Assembly (NCBI GenBank): GCA_015655165.1
Contig: JAATFN010000224.1
Span: 1 to 11,053, forward strand
Reading direction: 5' to 3'
DNA length: 11,053 nucleotides
DNA from: Betaproteobacteria bacterium
GTDB taxonomy: Bacteria > Pseudomonadota > Gammaproteobacteria > Burkholderiales > Burkholderiaceae_D
Shown here: positions 1 through 6,785 of the stretch, piece after piece
Layout of the letters: each line of letters begins with the position of its first letter
How positions within the stretch are numbered: position 1 is the first letter of the stretch
Notes under the pieces: generated by a model
Told to the model about the DNA's origin: nothing
The model's input: the letters and a program-made list of their open reading frames with translations, nothing else
Database searches by the model: none
Position numbers and translations under genes: made by a program

Positions 1-568
1 ATTTGTGTGTGGGGATTTTGCACAAACACCGTTTGCTGCGCAGTCACAAGATTTATTGTGGTCGAATCTGGCACTGCACTGGCATCCGCAGCCTGACCGT
101 GTATTTGCCGAATGGGCGCGCATTATCAAGGTTGAGGGGCTATTGATGTTCTCCTGCTTTGGGCCAGATACGTTTAAGGAGTTGCGCAGTGCATTCGAAA
201 CCATTGATATGGCACCGCATACCTTGCCGTTTGTCGATATGCATGACTTTGGCGACATGCTTGTACATGCCGGATTTTCTACGCCGGTCATGGATATGGA
301 AGTTATTACTGTCACGTACGATACACCGCAGCGTTTGCTGGCAGATGTACGTTCGTGGGGCGGCAATCCCCTGCAAAACAGGCGGCGTGGTTTATTGGGT
401 AAAGCGGGGTATGCCGAAGTATTGCGGATGCTCGAGGCAATGAGAAGAGTGCAAGACGGTAAAATTCCGTTAACCTTTGAAATCGTGTATGGTCATGCAT
501 TCAAGCCACAACCAAGAACGACTAAAAATGGCGAAGCGATTATCCGGCTGGATTTCCCGAAAAAATGA
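1..568 (+). CDS. bioC: Malonyl-ACP O-methyltransferase BioC, 3' part (5' end outside window)
   Basis: SAM-dependent methyltransferase that caps the malonyl group of malonyl-ACP as a methyl ester, so that fatty acid synthesis can build the pimeloyl chain of biotin; cytosolic. The reading frame is open to the left edge, so the first in-window start-like codon (GTG at 5) is not the real start and the N-terminal SAM-binding motif I (glycine-rich loop) lies outside. Visible are the later class I methyltransferase elements: a DLLWSNLALHW segment (post-motif strand typical of BioC), then the GLLMFSCFGPDTFKELR segment that is characteristic of BioC rather than of generic methyltransferases. The C-terminus (IIRLDFPKK) looks like a natural end. 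Its usual neighbour in related genomes can be comF, but none is seen here. The family call is good; the precise substrate is from family knowledge. Confidence 0.85.
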   Translation, partial: FVCGDFAQTPFAAQSQDLLWSNLALHWHPQPDRVFAEWARIIKVEGLLMFSCFGPDTFKELRSAFETIDMAPHTLPFVDMHDFGDMLVHAGFSTPVMDMEVITVTYDTPQRLLADVRSWGGNPLQNRRRGLLGKAGYAEVLRMLEAMRRVQDGKIPLTFEIVYGHAFKPQPRTTKNGEAIIRLDFPKK

Positions 569-623
569 GCGGATTGCAAGCGTGTTATCTATAGCTGAAA
601 AAATGTCACCTCGGCTTTATTGC

Positions 624-653
624 TTGATCACATCCGAGATTACCCTTTATACT
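624..653 (+). promoter_or_regulatory. Candidate sigma-70 promoter for the cox operon
   Basis: TTGATC at 624-629 and TATACT at 648-653 are separated by 18 bases, matching the housekeeping -35 and -10 consensus at 4 of 6 and 5 of 6 positions. It points towards coxB and would start transcription near 660, giving a leader of about 395 bases. It lies after the bioC stop, so it would let the oxidase operon be expressed independently. Found by eye only; other weak -10-like sites lie closer to coxB. Confidence 0.35.
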
Positions 654-683
654 GGCAGGGCTATATATGATGTCAACAAGGCT

Positions 684-711
684 ATTTTGCATGTAAAAAA
701 GCGTGCAAAAT
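684..711 (+). repeat. Inverted repeat / stem-loop in the coxB leader
   Basis: ATTTTGCATGT (684-694) and GCGTGCAAAAT (701-711) pair over 11 positions: eight outer perfect pairs, then two G-U wobbles around one G-C pair, with a six-adenine loop. There is no T-run after it, so it is not a classic terminator. It lies about 25-50 bases downstream of the predicted transcription start, so it could be an operator for a dimeric regulator or a structure in the mRNA leader. Confidence 0.5.
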
Positions 712-1055
712 GCCTGATGTGCCTGAAAGTGCGACTGTCTGGACAAATTCGCCGGCAATGGTTGGTTTTATGTCGGTTCTGGGAAAAACTCTTGATCGTA
801 GCGCTTTATGAGTAATAGTGTTGGTGTTTGTATACGTATCTATCACGAAGTGGCCTTACGCTGGATCTGTACCATAATACAAATTTCCAGGGCAGCACGG
901 GAATATTGCATAAGAACGCCAGATATCACAGTTAAGTGCGCTTTTTTGCAGGCAGTCGGTGTGTGGGTTGAGATGATCGCCCTATCAGGGCACCAGTCAT
1001 GATAATAAGCATCTAGAAGAAAAACAATATTCTAATTTGGGCTTTTGAGGAAATC

Positions 1056-2216
1056 ATGAAACATGCAAAGCGCCTTCGATTGTTGATGCCGGGAGCATTA
1101 GTTATGGCAATTGGTATGCCGTCATGGGCACAAGTACCGAATGTGCCGGGTGGGCCGTCTGTGCGTCAACTGAATTTCCATGAACCTGTGACACCGATTG
1201 CTTCACAAATCTATAACTTGCACACCATGATGCTGGTGATTTGTCTGGCAATTTTTGTACTGGTTTTCGGGGTGATGTTCTATTCCATCATCAAGCACCG
1301 TAAATCACGCGGACATCAGGCAGCATCTTTTCATGAAAGTACTGCTGTTGAAATTGCCTGGACCATTATTCCCTTTTTAATTGTCATTGCCATGGCTTTA
1401 CCGGCAACTAAAACCGTGGTTGCGATGAAAGACACGTCCAATGCCGATATCACCATCAAAGCCACCGGCATGCAGTGGAAGTGGGGTTATGACTACTTGA
1501 AAGGCGAAGGAACCGGTATTTCCTTTCTGTCTAATCTGGCAACACCGCGCGAACAGATTGTCGATGCGACAGTGAAGAAAAACGATACCTACTTGATCGA
1601 AGTCGATAATCCGATGGTGGTGCCCGTCAATCAGAAAGTCCGCATTATTACAACGGCCAACGATGTGATCCATTCATGGGCTATTCCCTCGTTTGGTATC
1701 AAGCAAGATGCGATTCCGGGTTTTGTACGTGACACCTGGTTTAAGGCAGAAAAAATCGGTACCTATTATGGCCAGTGCGTCGAGTTGTGCGGTAAAGACC
1801 ATGCATTTATGCCAATTGTCGTTCAGGTGGTCAGCAGTGATGACTATAAAAAATGGGTAAAACAAAAACAAGAAGAAATGGCTGCCAAAGCCGATGATCC
1901 GACCAAAGTCTGGACATTGGACGAAGCAATCCAGCGTGGACAAGCCGTGTACACTGCAAATTGTGCAGTATGCCATCAGGCCAATGGTAAGGGGGCCGGT
2001 ACTTTCCCTGCATTGGATGGTGCGCCGGCTGTAACAGGACCTAAAGCTGCACAAATCAATATCGTATTAAATGGTCGTGCGGCAATGCCGTCATGGAAAT
2101 CAGTACTGTCGGATACGGAAATTGCCACAGTCATTACCTATACACGAAACACCTGGTCGAATAAAGCACAAGAAAATATTGTCCAACCATCGGAAGTGGT
2201 AGCTGCGCGTAAGTAA
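1056..2216 (+). CDS. coxB: Cytochrome c oxidase subunit II with fused cytochrome c domain
   Basis: Subunit II of the terminal oxidase: it accepts electrons from cytochrome c and passes them through the dinuclear CuA centre to subunit I. In order: a signal peptide (residues 1-26, cleavage likely after SWA or AQ); two transmembrane helices (about 55-79 and 100-120); the aromatic electron-entry stretch MQWKWGY (139-145); then a periplasmic cupredoxin domain with the CuA ligands H206, C241, E243, C245, H249 and M252 (motif CVELCGKDHAFM). A C-terminal c-type cytochrome domain follows, with heme attachment CAVCH (303-307) and likely axial M344 (RAAMPSW), making this a caa3-like subunit. At 386 residues it is complete. 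The ATG is preceded by GAGG at 1047-1050. It is the first gene of the structural operon; coxA follows 18 bases after its stop. Confidence 0.97.
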   Translation: MKHAKRLRLLMPGALVMAIGMPSWAQVPNVPGGPSVRQLNFHEPVTPIASQIYNLHTMMLVICLAIFVLVFGVMFYSIIKHRKSRGHQAASFHESTAVEIAWTIIPFLIVIAMALPATKTVVAMKDTSNADITIKATGMQWKWGYDYLKGEGTGISFLSNLATPREQIVDATVKKNDTYLIEVDNPMVVPVNQKVRIITTANDVIHSWAIPSFGIKQDAIPGFVRDTWFKAEKIGTYYGQCVELCGKDHAFMPIVVQVVSSDDYKKWVKQKQEEMAAKADDPTKVWTLDEAIQRGQAVYTANCAVCHQANGKGAGTFPALDGAPAVTGPKAAQINIVLNGRAAMPSWKSVLSDTEIATVITYTRNTWSNKAQENIVQPSEVVAARK

Positions 2217-2234
2217 TTGAATCGGGAGATTGCA

Positions 2235-3833
2235 ATGAATACAACAACAGTCGATCATCAGCATCACGATCAAACGCATGATCACGCACATGACCATCCG
2301 CACGGTTGGCGCCGCTGGTTGTTCGCCACAAACCACAAAGACATCGGTACATTGTATTTATGGTTTTCTTTGACGATGCTCATGATCGGCGGTGTGCTTG
2401 CGCTATTAATCCGTGTGGAACTGTTTCAACCGGGGTTGCATTATTTCCGGCCGGAATTCTTTAACCAGCTAACGACCATGCATGGTATCATTATGGTGTT
2501 TGGTGCAATCATGCCTGCATTCGTGGGTTTTGCGAACTGGATGATTCCATTGCAAATCGGCGCATCCGATATGGCTTTTGCACGGATGAACAATTTCTCG
2601 TTCTGGTTGATGCCGCCTGCGGCATTGATGTTGGTGAGTTCATTTTTTGTTCCCGGTGGTGCGTCGGCAGCGGGATGGACACTCTATGCACCATTAACAT
2701 CGCAAATGGGTATCGGTATGGATATCGGTATTTTTGCGATGCATTTGATGGGTGCATCATCCATCATGGGGTCGATCAATATTGTGGTGACCGTGTTGAA
2801 TATGCGCGCACCCGGTATGACGCTGATGAAAATGCCGATGTTTTGCTGGACCTGGTTAATTACCGCTTATTTGTTGATTGCCGTGATGCCCGTGTTGGCC
2901 GGTGCGATTACGATGACCTTGACCGACCGTCATTTCGGCACATCGTTTTTTAATGCCGCAGGTGGTGGCGACCCGGTGATGTATCAGCATATCTTCTGGT
3001 TCTTCGGACATCCCGAGGTGTACATCATGATTTTGCCGGCCTTCGGTATCGTCTCGCAGATTATTCCGGCATTCGCGCGTAAGCAATTGTTCGGTTATGC
3101 ATCGATGGTGTACGCAACCTCATCGATTGCGGTGTTGTCTTTTATTGTCTGGGCCCATCACATGTTTACCACAGGTATGCCGGTGACAGCGCAGCTCTTC
3201 TTCATGTACGCGACAATGTTGATTGCTGTGCCAACCGGTGTCAAAGTGTTTAACTGGATCGCGACAATGTGGCGCGGTTCGATGACTTTTGAGACACCGA
3301 TGTTGTTCTCGGTCGGCTTTATCTTCGTGTTTACGATTGGTGGCTTTACGGGATTGATTCTGGCAGTCACTCCCATCGATATCCAGGTGCAGGATACCTA
3401 TTATGTCGTCGCCCATTTCCATTATGTGCTGGTGGCAGGCTCGCTCTTTTGCCTGTTTGCCGGGTATTACTATTGGAGTCCGAAGTGGACCGGGTTTATG
3501 TATAACGAGACACGGGGCAAGATCCATTTCTGGTTGTCGTTGATCACATTCAATATTACCTTCTTCCCGATGCATTTTCTGGGACTTGCCGGCATGCCGC
3601 GCCGTTATGCGGATTATCCGGCACAGTTTACCGACTTTAATATGCTCGCATCTGTTGGCGCATTCGGGTTTGGTCTCAGTCAGGTGTACTTCTTGTTCTG
3701 GATTGTGATTCCCTCTATTCGTGGCGGTAAAAAAGCGCCGATGAAACCATGGGAAGGTGCACAAGGACTGGAGTGGACAGTGCCGAGTCCTGCACCGTTT
3801 CATACGTTTGAAACACCACCTGTAATCAAATAA
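2235..3833 (+). CDS. coxA: Cytochrome c oxidase subunit I (heme a / heme a3-CuB)
   Basis: Catalytic subunit that reduces oxygen to water and pumps protons in the inner membrane. I chose the ATG at 2235 because GGGAG (2224-2228) sits six bases upstream; an in-frame TTG at 2217 would lack such a site. Length is 532 aa with about 12 hydrophobic helices. Ligands seen: H83 (heme a, TTMHG), H259 and cross-linked Y263 with E261 (GHPEVY), H308 and H309 (WAHHMF) for CuB, H394 (heme a3) and H396 (heme a) in VVAHFHY. The D-channel aspartate is D112 (SDMAFARMNNFSFW) and the K-channel lysine K337 (GVKVFNW), so this is an A1-type proton-pumping oxidase. Odd feature: residues 7-23 are a histidine/aspartate-rich tail with eight His before the conserved GWRRWLFATNHKDIG start. 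Confidence 0.97.
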   Translation: MNTTTVDHQHHDQTHDHAHDHPHGWRRWLFATNHKDIGTLYLWFSLTMLMIGGVLALLIRVELFQPGLHYFRPEFFNQLTTMHGIIMVFGAIMPAFVGFANWMIPLQIGASDMAFARMNNFSFWLMPPAALMLVSSFFVPGGASAAGWTLYAPLTSQMGIGMDIGIFAMHLMGASSIMGSINIVVTVLNMRAPGMTLMKMPMFCWTWLITAYLLIAVMPVLAGAITMTLTDRHFGTSFFNAAGGGDPVMYQHIFWFFGHPEVYIMILPAFGIVSQIIPAFARKQLFGYASMVYATSSIAVLSFIVWAHHMFTTGMPVTAQLFFMYATMLIAVPTGVKVFNWIATMWRGSMTFETPMLFSVGFIFVFTIGGFTGLILAVTPIDIQVQDTYYVVAHFHYVLVAGSLFCLFAGYYYWSPKWTGFMYNETRGKIHFWLSLITFNITFFPMHFLGLAGMPRRYADYPAQFTDFNMLASVGAFGFGLSQVYFLFWIVIPSIRGGKKAPMKPWEGAQGLEWTVPSPAPFHTFETPPVIK

Positions 3834-3870
3834 TACAAGGCAATCCATATTCGCCTGCTAGGAGGAAGAC

Positions 3871-3981
3871 ATGGATAACGTTAGGCAGCGGCGCAATATC
3901 AGAACAGGCATTTTGCTGGCATTGGTAGCAATTCTGTTTTTTGTGGCAGTGTTTGTCGATAAACTCATGGCTGGCGTATGA
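3871..3981 (+). CDS. Small single-helix cytochrome oxidase assembly protein
   Basis: A 36-residue protein: a basic N-terminus (MDNVRQRRNIRTG) followed by one hydrophobic helix (about residues 13-30) and a short tail ending KLMAGV. A strong ribosome binding site, AGGAGGAAG, lies at 3860-3868. The stop overlaps the ctaG start as ATGA (3978-3981), indicating translational coupling. Tiny membrane proteins at this exact place, between coxA and ctaG, are known in Burkholderiales and are often named cytochrome oxidase small assembly protein. The topology (positive N-terminus in the cytoplasm) and the role in CuB or subunit I assembly are inferred from position; the molecular function is not shown by the sequence. 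It is too short for many gene finders. Confidence 0.8.
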   Translation: MDNVRQRRNIRTGILLALVAILFFVAVFVDKLMAGV

Positions 3982-4553
3982 CGGATACAGACACAGCCAT
4001 CGACAAGACGAAACAATCCGGCAACAGAAAACTGTTGCGTTCGCTCTTTGTTGTGTCTGTGCTGATGTTCGGTTTCGGCTATGCGTTAGTGCCGCTGTAT
4101 GATTTATTCTGCGAAGTCACCGGTATTAACCAGCTAACACAACAAGGTGATACGGAAGTGATGCCGGTCAATTCACAGATTGACACGAGCCGGACCATTA
4201 CGATCGAGTTTGACGGGAATGCACAGGGGCCGTGGCGATTCAGACCGACAGTCGGCAGCATGCAAGTGCATCCCGGCCAGATGGTGCAAGTGGTGTATGA
4301 AGTTGTGAATACGCAGTCGCACAGTGTCGATGCACAAGCCATTCCAAGTTATGCACCGCAGCAGTCGGCAGCATTTTTTAAAAAAGTGGAATGCTTCTGT
4401 TTTAACCAGCAAACCCTGGGGCCGAATGAAGCCCGGCAAATGCCGGTTGTCTTTTTTATCGATCCGGCATTACCCAAAGAGGTAGGGACGATTACGTTGT
4501 CGTATACATTTTTCGAAATTGGTGGCACTACCAGAGTCAGTGCCGGAGGTTGA
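3978..4553 (+). CDS. ctaG: Cytochrome c oxidase assembly protein CtaG/Cox11 (CuB chaperone)
   Basis: Copper chaperone needed to insert CuB into subunit I; anchored in the inner membrane with the globular domain in the periplasm. It has a short cytoplasmic tail, one transmembrane helix (about residues 20-41), a conserved cysteine C45 just after it (YDLFCEVTG), and an immunoglobulin-like copper domain. The copper-binding pair is C139 and C141 in VECFCFNQQ, followed by the family-typical LGPNEARQMPVVFFIDP. Its length of 191 aa is normal. The start overlaps the stop of the upstream 36-aa gene (ATGA). Its first 13 coding bases recur at two other starts in the window (see findings). Confidence 0.96.
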   Translation: MTDTDTAIDKTKQSGNRKLLRSLFVVSVLMFGFGYALVPLYDLFCEVTGINQLTQQGDTEVMPVNSQIDTSRTITIEFDGNAQGPWRFRPTVGSMQVHPGQMVQVVYEVVNTQSHSVDAQAIPSYAPQQSAAFFKKVECFCFNQQTLGPNEARQMPVVFFIDPALPKEVGTITLSYTFFEIGGTTRVSAGG

Positions 4554-4554
4554 G

Positions 4555-4770
4555 ATGACAGATACAGACGTCGACAAGCAGGACAATATATCGTTTTTAG
4601 GGACACTCAAAGCCGTCTTGTGGTCTTTTTTCGGGGTGCGCAAACGACGCGATTACGAGCGTGACGCACAAAAACTCAATCCGGTCTATGTCCTGCTGGC
4701 GATGATTCTGGCAGTGGGCATGTTTGTCGGCATATTGCTGTTTGTTGTACAGATGGTTGTGAAACAATAA
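4555..4770 (+). CDS. DUF2970 single-helix membrane protein
   Basis: A 71-aa protein of the DUF2970 family, which is commonly found inside proteobacterial cox operons. Function unknown. After a polar N-terminus (residues 1-11) comes the family-typical SFLGTLKAVLWSFFGVRKRR segment (13-32, amphipathic, ending in four basic residues out of five). A DYERDAQKLNP linker and one transmembrane helix (about 43-68) follow. The ATG at 4555 is preceded by GGAGG at 4545-4549, which lies inside the end of ctaG, and the gap to the ctaG stop is only one base, so the two are co-translated. It follows ctaG and precedes coxC, so a role in oxidase assembly or stability is inferred from position only. Confidence 0.85.
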   Translation: MTDTDVDKQDNISFLGTLKAVLWSFFGVRKRRDYERDAQKLNPVYVLLAMILAVGMFVGILLFVVQMVVKQ

Positions 4771-4806
4771 TTTCAACTAATTCGTCATGTGTATTGGGAG
4801 ATGGAA

Positions 4807-5670
4807 ATGAGTTCAGAACCCGCAAAGGCCCCTTATTATTTTGTGCCTGCCATGTCCCCATGGCCGATTTCAGCGGCCCTGTCGCTGCTTGTTGCCATGA
4901 CGGGCGCCGCAGCACTGGTCAACGATATACCGGGCGGCGGGTATATCAACATCACCGGTATTCTGCTGTTTTTGGTTGTACTCTATAAATGGTTTGGCGA
5001 CGCGATCGGCGAATCGGAATCAGGTGTGTATAGTGAGCGTATCGACTTGTCGTTTCGCTGGAGTATGGCCTGGTTTATTTTTTCCGAGGTCATGTTTTTC
5101 GCAGCGTTTTTCGGAGCACTGTTTTACGCACGTGCTATCACCATGCCCTGGTTGGCAGACCTGGACCACAAAGTATTGTGGCCTGACTTTACAGCGATCG
5201 CACAATGGGGAAATACAGGACCTGCCGGTGTTGTCGAACGTTTTGATACGATGACCATCACGTTGCCGACTATCAACACAATGATATTGCTGGCTTCGGG
5301 TGTGACATTGACCATTGCCCACCATGCGTTGATTGCCAACCAGCGTACGAAAATCGTTATCTGGTTGTTCTTGACGGTATTGTTGGGAGCGACCTTTATG
5401 GGCTGCCAGATTTATGAATATGTGCATGCCTATACAGAACTTAACCTGAAAATGACGTCCGGTGTGTATGGCTCCACCTTTTTTATGTTGACCGGTTTTC
5501 ATGGATTCCATGTGACCATTGGTGCGATCATGTTAACTGTGGTGTTAGTGCGGGTATTGAAAGGGCACTTTACACCGCAGCATCATTTTGCATTTGAAGG
5601 TGCTGCATGGTACTGGCACTTTGTCGATGTGGTATGGCTGGGTTTGTATGTGGTGGTGTACTGGTTGTAA
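4807..5670 (+). CDS. coxC: Cytochrome c oxidase subunit III
   Basis: Third core subunit; it contains no redox metal and stabilises subunit I and proton uptake. The ATG at 4807 is chosen because GGGAG (4796-4800) lies six bases upstream; GTG 4789 and ATG 4801 in the same frame are less well placed. The 287 residues form about seven helices. Family marks seen: AWFIFSEVMFFAAFFGALFY with the conserved glutamate E94, the TINTMILLASG helix, an HH pair at 172-173, GFHGFHVTIGA (230-240), and the C-terminal FEGAAWYWHFVDVVWLGLY with E264. The loop at about 110-150 is long, as is usual for proteobacterial CoxC. It is the last gene of the structural operon, with a strong terminator 20 bases after the stop. 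Confidence 0.96.
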   Translation: MSSEPAKAPYYFVPAMSPWPISAALSLLVAMTGAAALVNDIPGGGYINITGILLFLVVLYKWFGDAIGESESGVYSERIDLSFRWSMAWFIFSEVMFFAAFFGALFYARAITMPWLADLDHKVLWPDFTAIAQWGNTGPAGVVERFDTMTITLPTINTMILLASGVTLTIAHHALIANQRTKIVIWLFLTVLLGATFMGCQIYEYVHAYTELNLKMTSGVYGSTFFMLTGFHGFHVTIGAIMLTVVLVRVLKGHFTPQHHFAFEGAAWYWHFVDVVWLGLYVVVYWL

Positions 5671-5690
5671 GCCGTTCGGCACGGTCAAAG

Positions 5691-5714
5691 GCCGCACTTC
5701 GGTGCGGCTTTTTT
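5691..5714 (+). terminator. Rho-independent terminator of the coxB-coxC operon
   Basis: A seven-bp perfect stem, GCCGCAC (5691-5697) and GTGCGGC (5702-5708), closes a TTCG tetraloop and is followed by six T. The preceding AAA can pair with the T-run. On the minus strand there is no T-run after the stem, so it acts in one direction only. Confidence 0.93.
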
Positions 5715-5740
5715 ATAGCATGTACGGTTGATGTATGGAT

Positions 5741-5761
5741 GTTTTTTGGTGTGCAAAAAAC
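5741..5761. repeat. AT-rich inverted repeat between coxC and DUF2909 gene
   Basis: GTTTTTT (5741-5747) and AAAAAAC (5755-5761) are perfect seven-base inverted arms around a seven-base spacer, between two converging genes. It may weakly help end the minus-strand transcript, but it lacks a GC-rich stem, so I do not call it a terminator. Confidence 0.35.
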
Positions 5762-5783
5762 GTTCTGGCCAAAGACAGTGACG

Positions 5784-5999
5784 CTATCTTGCTGTATAAG
5801 GAAGACCTGTTGGCGTGATCCAGCCAAGCTTGTAGGACAGCAGGATCAGTAAAAACAGTGTGATGGATAGACCGACGCGTACAGTTAATGCGTTGACAGT
5901 GCGATTACTTTTGCTTTTGTCTTTCATCAGAAAAAACAGTGCAGATGCAAGACTGCCAAGGATTAACACAAATGCAATGGCGACGAGTAGTTTCATCAT
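5784..5999 (-). CDS. DUF2909 twin-transmembrane protein
   Basis: A 71-aa protein with two hydrophobic helices (about residues 3-24 and 41-58) joined by a basic, polar loop (KDKSKSNRTVN), ending in GWITPTG. This is the pattern of the DUF2909 family, often found beside SURF1 in proteobacterial cox clusters; function unknown. It starts at ATG 5999 with AAGGGA eight bases upstream; a second ATG (5996) follows directly. It is transcribed against coxC and divergently from SURF1, with about 70 bases between its start and that of SURF1. A link to oxidase assembly is inferred only from position. Confidence 0.82.
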   Translation of the reverse strand: MMKLLVAIAFVLILGSLASALFFLMKDKSKSNRTVNALTVRVGLSITLFLLILLSYKLGWITPTGLPYTAR

Positions 6000-6039
6000 G
6001 ACAGTAATCCCTTATTCGTGAGACGACAGGATACAGAAA

Positions 6040-6072
6040 ATGACGGATACAGCGTTGAAAGTGATATTGTAA
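6040..6072 (+). other. Possible 10-codon leader ORF overlapping the SURF1 start
   Basis: An ATG at 6040 preceded by AGGA (6026-6029 region, roughly ten bases upstream) opens a ten-codon frame (MTDTALKVIL) whose stop TAA (6070-6072) overlaps the SURF1 ATG as TAATG. SURF1 itself lacks a clear ribosome binding site, so translational coupling from this mini-ORF is plausible. It could also be chance; no homologous peptide is known to me. Confidence 0.3.
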
Positions 6073-6785
6073 TGCCGATTCGCTTCAAATTGGGATGGAT
6101 TCCTTGTATGGCAATGGTGGTGACAGTGGCCATCGGGATTGCGCTTGGGCAATGGCAAACAGAGCGTGCCAACAGTAAACTCGCATTGCAGCACGACATG
6201 GATGTGCGTGCCAGGCAGGCACCAGTGGTTCTTGATGCATCCATGACAGACATGCATGACATGCTGTTTCGCCCGGTCATTGCCAATGGCAAGTTTGTCA
6301 AGGCATGGTCGGCCTATCTGGACAATCGGCCCTATCAGGGGCAAGCGGGCTTGTATGTCATTACGCCCTTGCAACTGGGCAATAGTCACGCAGCCGTCCT
6401 TGTCATACGGGGCTGGATACCGCGTGACAAGACCGATCGTCTTCGCATCGCGCAGTACCTGACACCGGACGATACAGTGTCTGTCACCGGCATGATGAAA
6501 GCAGATGCCGGGAAAGTCCTGCAATTGGGTGACACCCAGGTGCCGGTACCAGGTGCGATAATGCAAAATCTGGATGTGACAGGTTTTGCGGCAGCCAGCG
6601 GGTTGTCATTGTTGCCGTATGTACTGGTACAAACCGTGGGACAAGAAGATGGTCTGGTTCGTGACTGGCCGGTGCCGGCCACCGGTGTTGAAAAGCACCG
6701 TGGTTATGCGGTGCAGTGGTACGCGTTATCATTGACAGCTTTTATTTTTTTTATCGTGACAGGATTTCGACGTGGGAAAAAATGA
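6072..6785 (+). CDS. surf1: SURF1 family cytochrome oxidase biogenesis protein
   Basis: Inner-membrane assembly factor thought to bind heme A and help its insertion into subunit I. The typical SURF1 plan is visible in 237 aa: an N-terminal helix (about 8-27) with the GQWQTERA motif (27-33), a periplasmic domain carrying DNRPYQGQAGLYVITPL (84-100) and VIRGWIPRD (111-119), and a C-terminal helix (217-232) preceded by KHRGYAVQWYAL (208-219) with conserved H209, Y212 and W216. I chose ATG 6072 because it directly precedes the helix as in homologues; an in-frame GTG at 6018 would add an unusual polar tail. It starts a second operon, divergent from the DUF2909 gene, and overlaps the next gene by 14 bases. 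Confidence 0.9.
   Translation: MPIRFKLGWIPCMAMVVTVAIGIALGQWQTERANSKLALQHDMDVRARQAPVVLDASMTDMHDMLFRPVIANGKFVKAWSAYLDNRPYQGQAGLYVITPLQLGNSHAAVLVIRGWIPRDKTDRLRIAQYLTPDDTVSVTGMMKADAGKVLQLGDTQVPVPGAIMQNLDVTGFAAASGLSLLPYVLVQTVGQEDGLVRDWPVPATGVEKHRGYAVQWYALSLTAFIFFIVTGFRRGKK

Larger units (their letters stand above)
569..1055 (+). other. Gene-free 487-base region upstream of coxB
   Basis: No recognisable gene is seen on either strand. Three open frames exist. One (477-815, overlapping bioC) and one (808-1002) encode peptides with unnatural composition and no family resemblance; a short one (710-811) looks a little more protein-like but lacks a ribosome binding site. Regulatory-looking elements are a sigma-70-like promoter at 624-653, an 11-bp-stem inverted repeat at 684-711, and a small GCCCT/AGGGC hairpin at 979-991. 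A second weak -10-like TATTCT lies at 1028-1033 close to coxB. I infer that this is the control and leader region of the oxidase operon, possibly including remnants of a lost gene. Confidence 0.5.

Noticed and set aside
477..815. 112-codon open frame overlapping the end of bioC
   Set aside because: It overlaps bioC by about 90 bases, has no ribosome binding site and no recognisable motif; composition is unlike the neighbours.
569..820. Degraded comF after bioC
   Set aside because: comF often follows bioC in relatives, but no frame shows its zinc-finger or phosphoribosyltransferase motif; a lone KCLMC is not enough.
974..987. FNR/Anr-like site (TGAT six bases ATCA)
   Set aside because: The spacing is six instead of four and the outer bases do not match the TTGAT-N4-ATCAA consensus.
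2708..2731. Repeated GGTATCGGTAT-type units
   Set aside because: They encode the glycine/isoleucine-rich helix of CoxA (MGIGMDIGIF) and need no other explanation.
3120..3848. Long minus-strand open frame opposite coxA
   Set aside because: It lies wholly antisense to strongly conserved coxA; rich in Arg, His and Cys as expected of a shadow frame.
6669..6685. CCGGTG/CACCGG inverted repeat
   Set aside because: It lies inside conserved SURF1 coding sequence; a short GC-rich repeat like this is expected by chance.
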